Shown: positions 1 to 5,623 of the stretch, piece after piece
How positions within the stretch are numbered: position 1 is the first letter of the stretch
How the letters are laid out: each line of letters begins with the position of its first letter
DNA from: a bacterium
Lineage (GTDB): Bacteria > Planctomycetota > Planctomycetia > Pirellulales > Pirellulaceae
Direction: 5' to 3'
Length of the DNA: 6,351 bases
Assembly: GCA_030432015.1 (NCBI GenBank)
Contig: JAUIHJ010000502.1
Span: forward strand, 1-6,351
The notes under the pieces: generated by a model
What the model was told of the DNA's origin: nothing
What the model saw: only the letters and a program-made list of their open reading frames with translations
The model's database searches: none
Program-made: the position numbers and the translations under genes

Positions 1-473
1 CCGCCGTAGGCCAGATCGGACGGATCTTTGCCTTCATCCTCATCCCACTGTATTCCCTTGACGAAAGCATCCGCTCGCTTGATCGCTTGGTTGTAGCGGC
101 CATCCTCATTTGCCTCTGTGAAGCAGAGGACGGTTAGACACGTCTCATAGTTCCGATAAAACGTTCCCGGACTGTAGATGCCTCCGTCTGGCTGTATAGA
201 CTCTTCAAGGTATTGAAGACTCCTGGCAACGGACGGATCGCTGGCCGGCACGCCGTGTCGTAGCAACGCAGTGGTCACCAATGCTGTCGGCCCGATGCCG
301 GCGTGACTGCTGAAGGAACCGTCCGACGCTTGCCCCTTGGATTTCAAGTAGGAAATCGCTTTGGCAACTGCTTGCTCATACCGATTTCGGTGTGCCGCGT
401 CATCCGCTGAGACGGCTGCCGAGGTAAAGTAGAGTATTAGCGCGAGCATCATCGACGTTCGTCGTTGGATCAT
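1..473 (-). CDS. Exported prenyltransferase/squalene-cyclase-repeat protein (partial, 3' end off window)
   Basis: About 157 residues are visible and the frame stays open to the window edge. The ATG at 473-471 is preceded by a GAGGAG ribosome site six bases away. Residues 1-24 form a signal peptide (hydrophobic MLALILYF core, likely cut after AVSA before DDAA), so the protein is probably exported. The rest resembles the alpha/alpha-barrel repeats of squalene cyclase/prenyltransferase-type proteins: 'AISYLKSKGQASDGSF', 'GPTALVTTALLRHG' and 'SLQYLEESIQPDGGIYSPG' show the helix, DG-G/F turn, T-A-x-x-x-x-A-L pattern. No DxDD cyclase motif lies in the visible part, so enzyme activity cannot be claimed. 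In planctomycetes such secreted proteins are common and mostly uncharacterised. The start overlaps the stop of the upstream membrane protein by ATGA, implying co-translation. The family call is fairly sure and the function unknown. Confidence 0.8.
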   Translation of the reverse strand, partial: MIQRRTSMMLALILYFTSAAVSADDAAHRNRYEQAVAKAISYLKSKGQASDGSFSSHAGIGPTALVTTALLRHGVPASDPSVARSLQYLEESIQPDGGIYSPGTFYRNYETCLTVLCFTEANEDGRYNQAIKRADAFVKGIQWDEDEGKDPSDLAYG

Positions 474-970
474 AGGGTTCTCCTCAAGGATAATTCGTTT
501 GAACGAGGTGCTCGGAGTTCTTGCACCTTCGAAGTGCTAGAAACTTTACCGACGCTTGCGTGGCCTCGCTCCGTGGCCACGGCTCCCGCATACGCGAAGC
601 CAAATGTGAATAGCGTGTGAGAAACGTTAAGGAATTGCTGGATGTCTCCGAGGCTGCCCGTGACGGCAATGCAGACGAATTCAGCGAAATGGTTCGTTAG
701 TAGTTGACGCCCGACGCTCGCATCGAACACGAGAGTATGGACGACAAGAAAGTAGCCCCAACCGACGATCGCAAAGCCAAAGTAAAAGGCTCGGTCGCGA
801 CCGTTGGCAAAGAAACATGCGGGGATCGCTGCCAATAAGAGGAACAGCATCGCGGTCAACATCAGCGACGGACACCAACTCCGCCACGGCTGCAGGAGCG
901 AAGCCAGACTCGCAGCGATGAATGCCACGACCGCGAAGAGCGATCTCAGACTAAAACGTGGTGCGTGCAA
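470..970 (-). CDS. Small multi-spanning membrane protein, planctomycete 'FSLRSLF' type, TTG start
   Basis: This 166-residue protein opens with 'RFSLRSLFAVVAFIAASLA', an N-terminus I recognise from many small planctomycete membrane proteins of unknown function. Hydrophobic segments lie at about residues 11-27, 36-55, 61-82 and 94-132 (the last perhaps one or two passes). The C-terminal 35 residues are polar and basic. The start is inferred as TTG (970-968): an in-frame TAA lies ten codons upstream, no ATG or GTG occurs between, and GAGG sits six bases before the TTG. The next Met (residue 37) would delete the first membrane helix. The stop codon overlaps the ATG of the exported repeat protein (ATGA, 470-473), so the two are probably translated together. 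I cannot assign a biochemical role; an envelope function alongside its partner is only inference. Confidence 0.7.
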   Translation of the reverse strand: MHAPRFSLRSLFAVVAFIAASLASLLQPWRSWCPSLMLTAMLFLLLAAIPACFFANGRDRAFYFGFAIVGWGYFLVVHTLVFDASVGRQLLTNHFAEFVCIAVTGSLGDIQQFLNVSHTLFTFGFAYAGAVATERGHASVGKVSSTSKVQELRAPRSNELSLRRTL

Positions 971-997
971 GCTTGGCCTCGACGGAGTGTAGACCGG

Positions 998-1027
998 TTG
1001 TTAGTTGTGGGATGGGTGGAGCGTCAA
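998..1027 (-). promoter_or_regulatory. Weak candidate promoter for the minus-strand unit
   Basis: On the minus strand TTGACG (1027-1022, five of six consensus bases) is followed after 18 bases by TAACAA (1003-998, three of six). Initiation would fall roughly 20 bases before the TTG start at 970, leaving room for the GAGG ribosome site. The -10 box is poor, so this is only a candidate. Confidence 0.22.
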
Positions 1028-1106
1028 CAACGCAGCCGGAATCGTGAGAATTCGCGACAAACGCTACCAAGGTGTGTTAACGGCGCAGCTTTAGTGCGGG
1101 GGACTC

Positions 1107-1129
1107 ACATGGCAAACGGTATGCCATGT
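1107..1129. promoter_or_regulatory. 23-bp near-perfect palindrome, probable operator
   Basis: The arms ACATGGCA (1107-1114) and TGCCATGT (1122-1129) are exact inverted copies. Inside, A1116-C1117 pairs with G1119-T1120 around a central G1118, so ten of eleven base pairs match and only A1115/A1121 fails. It lies between two divergent genes, about 137 bases from the plus-strand start and 204 bases from the minus-strand start, with no T-run beside it. That fits a homodimeric regulator's binding site better than a terminator. Which protein binds is unknown. Confidence 0.45.
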
Positions 1130-1268
1130 ACAGGGATCTTCGAGACAACATCCGAATCCCTGAGAAACTACGCAATCCGTGAAGTGGCTCTGCTCGACTC
1201 GCGATGCCCCGCGCCTTTTTGTTCGACAAGCATGGCGATTCAACCGACACGGCTGATGGTCCGCGTCG

Positions 1269-1297
1269 TTGTACGTTGTTCACGCCCCTAATAAGAT
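1269..1297 (+). promoter_or_regulatory. Weak candidate promoter for the histidine kinase gene
   Basis: TTGTAC (1269-1274) and TAAGAT (1292-1297) are spaced 17 bases apart, matching three and four of six sigma70 consensus bases. Transcription would begin near 1304, about 29 bases before the chosen ATG at 1333. The spacing is ideal but the boxes are weak. Confidence 0.25.
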
Positions 1298-1332
1298 TAA
1301 CGTTGAGCAATGTTCGTAAAGGGTATTCCGCG

Positions 1333-2355
1333 ATGCGCTGGCAATTGAGAAACCAGATCATGCTGCCGATGGTTGGCGTAATGCTCGCCAGCCTCGTGGC
1401 CGTGAGCGTGTTGAATGCGTTCCTTTCAGTGCAACGCACGTGTTTGCGGATCGAACGCGAGATGAACGAGATGGCGACTACGTTGGCTGACGCAAACTTC
1501 CCTCTGACCGACGGCGTGCTCAGCAAGATGCGCGGCCTGTCGGGGACGGAGTTTGTGATCATTCAGCAGGATGGATCGGTCGTAGCGTCCAGTTCGCCAA
1601 ACAACTCGTTTTTTGGATTGAGTGAATCTGCACCCTTCGTGGAGCGCGACCAAGGCCTTGGTGAGCCTGTTTCACTTGAAAGCGGTCGTTTCTTTCACAA
1701 GTCGCTTCGAATGGCTCGTGGTACTAGCACTGGTCAAGCTGCGACGCTGCATATTCTTTATCCTGAGGAGAGCTATCTTGAGGCGTGGCGAGATGCTGCC
1801 TATCCACCGCTCGTAGTTGGCTCCGTCGCACTTTTGTTGGTCGTTGCCGTGGCGGCGGGAATTGCCTCGCAAGTGACTCGTCCGTTGCAGCGATTGCAAG
1901 CTCAAGTCGGTGAAATCGCGGAAGGCGATTTTCAATCGATCCCAGTACCTCTTCGCGATGACGAGATTGCCGACCTGAGCCGGTCGATCAATCGGATGGC
2001 GGAAATGTTGGCGAAGTACGAATCCAATGTTCGACAGAACGAGCGGCTGCGGACGCTCGGCCAACTCTTTGCTGGCATCGCGCATCAGATGCGAAATTCC
2101 GCGACCGGCTGCCGGCTGGCGGTCGAGTTGCATGCTCGCCAATGCACCGGACGCCATGACGAAAGCCTCGACGTAGCGAAACGCCAGCTCGAATTGATGG
2201 AGAGCTACTTGCAGCGTTTTTTGCGCCTTGGCCGCAATGATTCCACACCGCATGTCGAGACCGATCTCGGTGACGTAGTTACCAGCTCCTTGTCGCTCGT
2301 TCAACCAATGGTCCGCCGCGCCCGAGCGTCTTTGGATAAAACCCCATCTGGTTGA
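1333..2355 (+). CDS. Membrane sensor histidine kinase truncated before its ATP-binding domain
   Basis: The 340-residue product has an N-terminal membrane helix (about 10-32), a periplasmic region of some 125 residues including 'GTEFVIIQQDGSVVASS', a second helix (about 160-179), a HAMP linker (about 181-233, with VTRPLQRL and the DDEIADL segment) and a dimerisation/phospho-acceptor domain with H251 in 'AGIAHQMRNSATG'. It then stops at 'LVQPMVRRARASLDKTPSG'. The N, G1, F and G2 boxes of the catalytic HATPase domain, normally another 110-140 residues, are absent and are not evident in the other two forward frames just downstream. As it stands it cannot bind ATP and autophosphorylate alone, so it is probably a degraded gene or deletion remnant. 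No response regulator gene adjoins it. ATG 1333 is chosen over upstream in-frame ATG 1204 because it starts the family-like 'MRWQLRNQIMLP' and has AAAGGG nine bases ahead. Confidence 0.8.
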   Translation: MRWQLRNQIMLPMVGVMLASLVAVSVLNAFLSVQRTCLRIEREMNEMATTLADANFPLTDGVLSKMRGLSGTEFVIIQQDGSVVASSSPNNSFFGLSESAPFVERDQGLGEPVSLESGRFFHKSLRMARGTSTGQAATLHILYPEESYLEAWRDAAYPPLVVGSVALLLVVAVAAGIASQVTRPLQRLQAQVGEIAEGDFQSIPVPLRDDEIADLSRSINRMAEMLAKYESNVRQNERLRTLGQLFAGIAHQMRNSATGCRLAVELHARQCTGRHDESLDVAKRQLELMESYLQRFLRLGRNDSTPHVETDLGDVVTSSLSLVQPMVRRARASLDKTPSG

Positions 2356-2433
2356 ATCAGTACACTAGGTGCGTTCGGTTTTCTCTGGCACCGAATCGGG
2401 AAAAAAAGCTGCAAACTGTTTCTCGCTAATGGC

Positions 2434-2463
2434 TTGAGAAAAAGCATTGTCTCGCGAGATAGT
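2434..2463 (+). promoter_or_regulatory. Weak candidate promoter with palindromic spacer upstream of the channel gene
   Basis: TTGAGA (2434-2439) and GATAGT (2458-2463) are spaced 18 bases apart, each matching four of six sigma70 bases. The perfect 10-bp palindrome TCTCGCGAGA (2450-2459) sits in the spacer and enters the -10 box, where a bound repressor would block polymerase. The leader to the channel ATG would be about 200 bases, which is long, so this is tentative. Confidence 0.2.
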
Positions 2464-2607
2464 ACAAACAAAGTGCGGCGCAGGGAGGTATTCGGATCAC
2501 CTTGGCTTGGTTCGGGGATAGGGGCCCTCGGCAGTCGGCAAGCGCCGTTTTACCCGATTTTCTCATCCAATCCGGTTAAGTGGCCGATGAATAAACTGAC
2601 CAGCAAG

Positions 2608-2625
2608 TCCGCTAATTAGACCGGA
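2608..2625. promoter_or_regulatory. Imperfect 18-bp dyad around CTAATTAG, possible operator
   Basis: The perfect palindrome CTAATTAG (2612-2619) is flanked by TCCG on the left (2608-2611) and CGGA on the right (2622-2625), the right flank displaced by two bases. It ends 47 bases before the outer membrane channel start. Its TCCG/CGGA parts resemble the half-sites of the dyad in front of the TetR gene, so it could be a second, weaker TetR site. The resemblance is only four to five bases. Confidence 0.22.
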
Positions 2626-2672
2626 AGACGGAAGCTTTCATGCGCAATGTCGCAATTTAGGGAATCTGGGGT

Positions 2673-4298
2673 ATGCGCCGAGTTGTTCTATTCACTGCGA
2701 GGCAGAAACTGCTGCCACTGCTGTATCTGTTGGCAGTATCGTGCGCAGGCGGCTGTACCAGCGTCCGCGAGTACGTTCACAACGGATTGAAAGTTGGCCC
2801 CAACTACAAGCGGCCCGCCGCGCCGGTGGCCGACGAATGGATCGACTCCCGAAGCTCGCGGATTTCCAGCGAGCCAGGAGACTACAGCGATTGGTGGACC
2901 GTCTTCAACGATCCGGTGCTCAACCGCCTCGTGGAGACGGCGTACTCGCAGAATATCACGCTGCGCGAAGCGGGTTTCCTTGTCGCAGAAGCCCAGGCCC
3001 AGCGCGGGGTGGTGGCAGGCAATCTCTTTCCGCAGACTCAGCAAGTCATCGCGGACTACACCCGAACGCAGCGCAGTCAGGAGACTGCCCTGTTCCCATC
3101 AATTCCTCCCGGTTCACCGTTCGCGAATTTGGCGGCACCGCAATTCAGCAACTGGAGAATCGGCGGCAGTCTCGCCTGGGAGCTGGACTTCTGGGGTCGA
3201 TACCGCCGCGCCATCGAGGGTGCCGACGCGCGGCTGGACGCCTCGGTGGAAGAATTCGACGACGCAATTGTCTTACTTATCGGCGAGGTGGCGACGACCT
3301 ACGTGGAACTGCGAGCGCTGGAGCAACGTCTCGACGTTGCTCGCGAAAATGCCAACCTGCAAAATGAAAGCGTTCGCGTAGCTCAGGCTCGGCTGGACGC
3401 GAAAGCCGCCGACAGCGAGCTGGATACCCCGCAAGCGAAGGCGAATCTAGGCAATACTTTGGCGGCCATTGAAGCCTTTGAGATTCAGCGTCGACAGGCT
3501 CAAAACCGATTGGCAGTGCTGATGGGCATGCCCCCTCACGACCTCTCGTACATGCTCGACGGCCCGGCTTCGATTCCCCGCGCTTCCGATGTCGTCACCG
3601 TGGGCGTACCTGCCGAATTGATTTGGCGACGGCCCGATGTGCGACGTGCCGAACGATTGGTTGCTGCCCAGAGTGCGGAAATCGGAATCGCCCAGTCTGA
3701 ACTCTATCCCCACATCTCGATCAACGGCATGATGGCGTGGGAGGCCGCACACTTTAGTGATGTCTTCAAGAGCAGTGCCTTTGGCGGCACCATCGGGCCG
3801 TCGCTGCGCTGGAACGTGCTCAACTATGGACGGCTGTTGAACAACATTCGCGTTCAGGATGCTCGATTCCAGCAACTGGCCGCCAATTACCAGCAGACAG
3901 TGCTGCAAGCCAACGAAGAAGCGGAAAACGCCATCGTTGCTTACCTGCACTTCACCGATCAGATCAAGGTGCGGGAAGAGAGCGCCCACCAGGCGCGTGA
4001 AGCCGAACGTGTGGCGCAGGTCAAGTACCGGGAGGGTGAGATCGACTTCAACCGCCTGTTCACCGTACAGCAGTTGCTCCTCGGCCAGCAAGAGTTGCTG
4101 GCGGTCGCCCGTGGCAACGCCGCTCAAAGCCTCGTCGATCTCTACCGGGCATTGGGTGGCGGCTGGGAAATCCGGCTTGAGCCCTCGACGGGTGGAATAC
4201 CTCCGTCTGAGTTTCCCGGCGGCCCGCCGTTGCCACCCGCTCCCGATGTGCTGCCCGCGCCACGACCAGTGCCAGAAACGGAAGGGACGGAAGAATGA
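2673..4298 (+). CDS. TolC/NodT-family outer membrane efflux lipoprotein
   Basis: This 541-residue protein is the outer membrane exit duct of a tripartite efflux pump. Residues 1-28 are a lipoprotein signal: basic start, 'LLPLLYLLAVS' core, and AGGC ending at Cys28, the expected lipidation site; Cys24 is a less likely alternative. 'VGPNYKRPAAPVADEW' at 41-56 is the usual NodT-type entry. Two outer-membrane-efflux repeats follow, about 75-285 ('WWTVFNDPVLNRLVETA', 'LAWELDFWGRYRRAIEGA') and 310-495, the second opening with 'PAELIWRRPDVRRAERLV' and 'IGIAQSELYPHISINGM', a hallmark of this family. The last 35 residues (507-541) form a Pro-rich acidic tail, an extension beyond the usual end of the fold. 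ATG 2673 has AGGGA nine bases upstream. Its stop overlaps the next gene by ATGA. Substrate is not predictable from this component. Confidence 0.95.
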   Translation: MRRVVLFTARQKLLPLLYLLAVSCAGGCTSVREYVHNGLKVGPNYKRPAAPVADEWIDSRSSRISSEPGDYSDWWTVFNDPVLNRLVETAYSQNITLREAGFLVAEAQAQRGVVAGNLFPQTQQVIADYTRTQRSQETALFPSIPPGSPFANLAAPQFSNWRIGGSLAWELDFWGRYRRAIEGADARLDASVEEFDDAIVLLIGEVATTYVELRALEQRLDVARENANLQNESVRVAQARLDAKAADSELDTPQAKANLGNTLAAIEAFEIQRRQAQNRLAVLMGMPPHDLSYMLDGPASIPRASDVVTVGVPAELIWRRPDVRRAERLVAAQSAEIGIAQSELYPHISINGMMAWEAAHFSDVFKSSAFGGTIGPSLRWNVLNYGRLLNNIRVQDARFQQLAANYQQTVLQANEEAENAIVAYLHFTDQIKVREESAHQAREAERVAQVKYREGEIDFNRLFTVQQLLLGQQELLAVARGNAAQSLVDLYRALGGGWEIRLEPSTGGIPPSEFPGGPPLPPAPDVLPAPRPVPETEGTEE

Positions 4299-4726
4299 AC
4301 GTCGAACCGAAAACGAAGGGCTGGCGAACCATTCTCGCCGCACGCATTGCCGGATTGATTGTGGTCGCTCTATTGACGGCAAGGCCGGCGATCACGTCTG
4401 CCAATGAGTGGTCATCCTTTGCAAAGGCTCCGCCGAGCAAGGCCCTCGGCGGCGTAGGCCATTGCCCATTGTGTTGCCGAGACGATTACATCCGCAAACC
4501 AGCGCCCTGTGTCTCTCCGGTTTCTAGTTGCTGTCCTGACACGTACTGCCCCAAACCGTGCCTGGTTTTGCCGTGCCCGGAAGTGTCCTGCTGCTCGGAT
4601 AACTACTGCCCCAAGCCGCCGCCATCGCCGTGTCGTCCAATGACAAATGCGTGGTACAAGTGCGTTCCGCTTCCGCCATGTCATTGGCTGCGGCCCCCGA
4701 GGTACTCTGGCAAGATCGATCAGTAA
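4295..4726 (+). CDS. Secreted cysteine-rich protein with three CC-x-D-x-Y-x-x-K-P repeats
   Basis: The 143-residue product starts on the ATGA overlap with the channel gene, so it is probably translated from the same message. Residues 1-36 look like a signal peptide (basic start, hydrophobic 'IAGLIVVALL', likely cleavage after ITSA), placing it in the periplasm or beyond. The mature part has 15 Cys (57, 60, 61, 72, 79, 80, 85, 89, 94, 99, 100, 105, 113, 123, 129) and many Pro. Three related units are visible: CCRDDYIRKPAPC (60-72), CCPDTYCPKPC (79-89) and CCSDNYCPKPPPSPC (99-113). The first has Ile where the others have Cys. I recall similar anonymous proteins near planctomycete efflux genes but know no characterised member. 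Vicinal cysteines and extra Cys suggest metal binding or a disulphide-bonded envelope protein; the context would fit a metal-binding partner of the pump. That role is inference. Confidence 0.85.
   Translation: MNVEPKTKGWRTILAARIAGLIVVALLTARPAITSANEWSSFAKAPPSKALGGVGHCPLCCRDDYIRKPAPCVSPVSSCCPDTYCPKPCLVLPCPEVSCCSDNYCPKPPPSPCRPMTNAWYKCVPLPPCHWLRPPRYSGKIDQ
4472..4633 (+). repeat. Three imperfect protein-coding repeats (Cys-Cys-x-Asp-x-Tyr units)
   Basis: Units at 4472-4510, 4529-4561 and 4589-4633 encode CC-x-D-x-Y-[IC]-x-K-P followed by Cys, starting at residues 60, 79 and 99, a period of 19-20 residues. The nucleotide sequences have diverged while the Cys, Asp, Tyr and Lys-Pro positions persist, which suggests an old internal duplication held by selection on the protein. 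Confidence 0.75.
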
Positions 4727-4781
4727 GCTTCCCGGCGTTTCCTGCGATCGTGAATGCTGGACGGGGCGGTGAATTGTGAAC

Positions 4782-4817
4782 GGCAGTTGGGTTCTGTCTG
4801 CGAGACATGGGGCTGCC
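4782..4817 (+). terminator. Possible stem-loop after the cysteine-rich gene
   Basis: Outer arms GGCAG (4782-4786) and CTGCC (4813-4817) enclose a compact inner hairpin, TGTCT (4795-4799), loop GCG, AGACA (4803-4807), with unpaired bases on both sides between them. It starts 55 bases after the stop of the cysteine-rich gene and lies before the TetR promoter. There is no clear T-run after it (CTCTTCAATT), so it would be a weak intrinsic terminator at best. Confidence 0.22.
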
Positions 4818-4891
4818 TCTTCAATTCCGTTTCGATTGGCATGCGCCACGCCGTTCGCCGTGTCTCTCCGTCAGTCGGCAAGAAGCTGGGA

Positions 4892-4919
4892 TTGACGCAA
4901 GATCGGGAGCCGATAAACT
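4892..4919 (+). promoter_or_regulatory. Sigma70-like promoter of the TetR-adaptor unit
   Basis: TTGACG (4892-4897, five of six consensus) and TAAACT (4914-4919, four of six) are spaced 16 bases apart. Transcription would begin near 4926, about 47 bases before the TetR start. The dyad at 4934-4947 falls just downstream of this point, the normal arrangement for autorepression. This is the best promoter candidate in the window, though planctomycete promoters are poorly defined. Confidence 0.5.
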
Positions 4920-4933
4920 AACACAATTCGCGG

Positions 4934-4947
4934 ACGGACTGGTCCGT
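4934..4947. promoter_or_regulatory. Candidate TetR operator (ACGGAC-TG-GTCCGT)
   Basis: A perfect inverted repeat with 6-bp arms and a 2-base centre lies 25 bases upstream of the TetR start and about +9 to +22 relative to the predicted transcription start. TetR/AcrR repressors typically bind such short dyads at their own promoters. Binding by the neighbouring TetR protein is inference from position and symmetry. Confidence 0.5.
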
Positions 4948-4972
4948 TAACAAAATAGGGAGATTCCTGTCC

Positions 4973-5623
4973 ATGCGGGTCGCTTCAAAAAGTAAACGTC
5001 CGGTGGGGCGCCCGCCGGATGCCGAGCTTCCGGAGCGCCGCCGTGCGGAAATCCTCGACGCCGCCACGGCGGTCTTCTCGAAACACGGGTTTGCGGCGGC
5101 GGATGTCCAGGAGATTGCCGACAAGACGGGCGTCGGAAAAGGCACCGTCTACCGGTACTTTCCCAGCAAAGAAGACCTGTTTCTGGCAGCCGTCGATCAT
5201 GGAATGCGAAATCTCAAGACGGCGGTCGATGCCGCAGCCGCGACGGCAAAACAACCACTGGAGCGAATCGCCGAAGGCGTCCGTGCGTACCTGACATTCT
5301 TCGACGAGCATCCCGAAATCGTTGAATTGCTCGTCCACGAACGAGCCCATTTTCGGGACCGGAAGACGCCAACCTATTTCGTTCACCGCGAGGCGAATAT
5401 GGGACCGTGGCAGAACCTGTTTCGCGAGTTGATCCGTGCGGGAACTGTGCGCGAATTGCCGGTCGAACAGATTACCGAAGTCATTTCCGATCTTCTTTAT
5501 GGAACTATGTTCACTAACTATTTCGCTGGCAGAAAGAAGTCACCGGCCCGCCAATGCGAAGACGTACTGGACATTCTCTTTCGCGGGCTTTTGGTTGAGA
5601 CCAAGCGAGGTTCCCATGAATAG
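4973..5623 (+). CDS. TetR/AcrR-family transcriptional repressor of the efflux locus
   Basis: The 216-residue protein has the classic TetR DNA-binding domain: a basic N-terminal arm ('SKSKRPVGRPPD', AT-hook-like), helix 1 in 'RRAEILDAATAVFSKHGFAA', and the helix-turn-helix at about 44-62 ending in 'GVGKGTVYRYFPSKEDLF'. The C-terminal ligand and dimerisation domain (about 80-210) includes 'HERAHFRDRKTPTYFVHR' and 'ISDLLYGTMFTNYFAG', matching TetR C-terminal domains seen beside RND pumps. ATG 4973 is preceded by AGGGAG ten bases upstream. The reading frame overlaps the adaptor start by 8 bases, so repressor and pump parts are probably made from one message, giving feedback control. A dyad suited to binding by this protein lies just upstream. 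The inducer is unknown; a pump substrate would be usual. Confidence 0.93.
   Translation: MRVASKSKRPVGRPPDAELPERRRAEILDAATAVFSKHGFAAADVQEIADKTGVGKGTVYRYFPSKEDLFLAAVDHGMRNLKTAVDAAAATAKQPLERIAEGVRAYLTFFDEHPEIVELLVHERAHFRDRKTPTYFVHREANMGPWQNLFRELIRAGTVRELPVEQITEVISDLLYGTMFTNYFAGRKKSPARQCEDVLDILFRGLLVETKRGSHE

Larger units (their letters stand above)
971..1332. other. Divergent intergenic region without a convincing gene
   Basis: This 362-base gap separates a minus-strand unit from a plus-strand kinase gene, so it should hold the promoters of both. Open frames crossing it (for example 965-1291 plus) encode Arg-rich sequence without family resemblance and no good ribosome site, as expected of shadow frames. 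The visible structure is a 23-bp palindrome at 1107-1129 and weak promoter-like hexamers on each strand, listed separately. Confidence 0.6.
2356..2672. other. 317-base intergenic region with palindromes, no convincing gene
   Basis: Between the kinase stop and the outer membrane channel gene I see no protein of recognisable family. A 61-codon frame at 2434-2619 begins with TTG, lacks a convincing ribosome site and encodes low-information sequence. Structures present are TTCGGT/ACCGAA (2374-2379/2390-2395), the 10-bp palindrome TCTCGCGAGA (2450-2459) and an imperfect dyad around CTAATTAG (2608-2625). The region may include the scar of whatever removed the kinase C-terminus and should contain the promoter for the efflux genes. 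Confidence 0.55.

Noticed and set aside
965..1291. Plus-strand open frame of 108 codons in the divergent region
   Set aside because: Arg-rich composition, no good ribosome site, no resemblance to a family, and it runs through the palindrome at 1107-1129.
1204..1332. Upstream in-frame extension of the kinase gene to ATG 1204
   Set aside because: The extra 43 residues lack family resemblance and cover the promoter-like hexamers; ATG 1333 begins the family-like N-terminus and has a better-placed AAAGGG.
1672..2304. Minus-strand open frame of 210 codons opposite the kinase gene
   Set aside because: It is antisense to clear HAMP and H-box coding sequence and the product has no recognisable domain or signal.
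2374..2395. Hairpin TTCGGT/ACCGAA as a terminator for the kinase gene
   Set aside because: Only six base pairs with a 10-base loop, a competing GGTGC/GCACC pairing, and an A-run rather than a T-run follows it on the plus strand.
2434..2619. Plus-strand 61-codon frame between the kinase and the channel gene
   Set aside because: TTG start without convincing ribosome site, uninformative product, and it covers several palindromes expected of regulatory sequence.
2640..2660. Six-codon leader peptide (MRNVAI) whose stop touches the channel gene ribosome site
   Set aside because: Too short, no ribosome site of its own and no attenuator-like hairpins; probably chance.
3447..4382. Long minus-strand open frame of 311 codons opposite the channel gene
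   Set aside because: It lies antisense to an unmistakable TolC/NodT coding region, shows no family features and is explained by codon bias of the plus-strand gene.
2532..4882. 11-base direct repeat CAGTCGGCAAG at 2532-2542 and 4872-4882, each upstream of an efflux transcription unit
   Set aside because: The flanks are unrelated and no dyad symmetry is present; two copies of an 11-mer are too little to claim a site or an element end.
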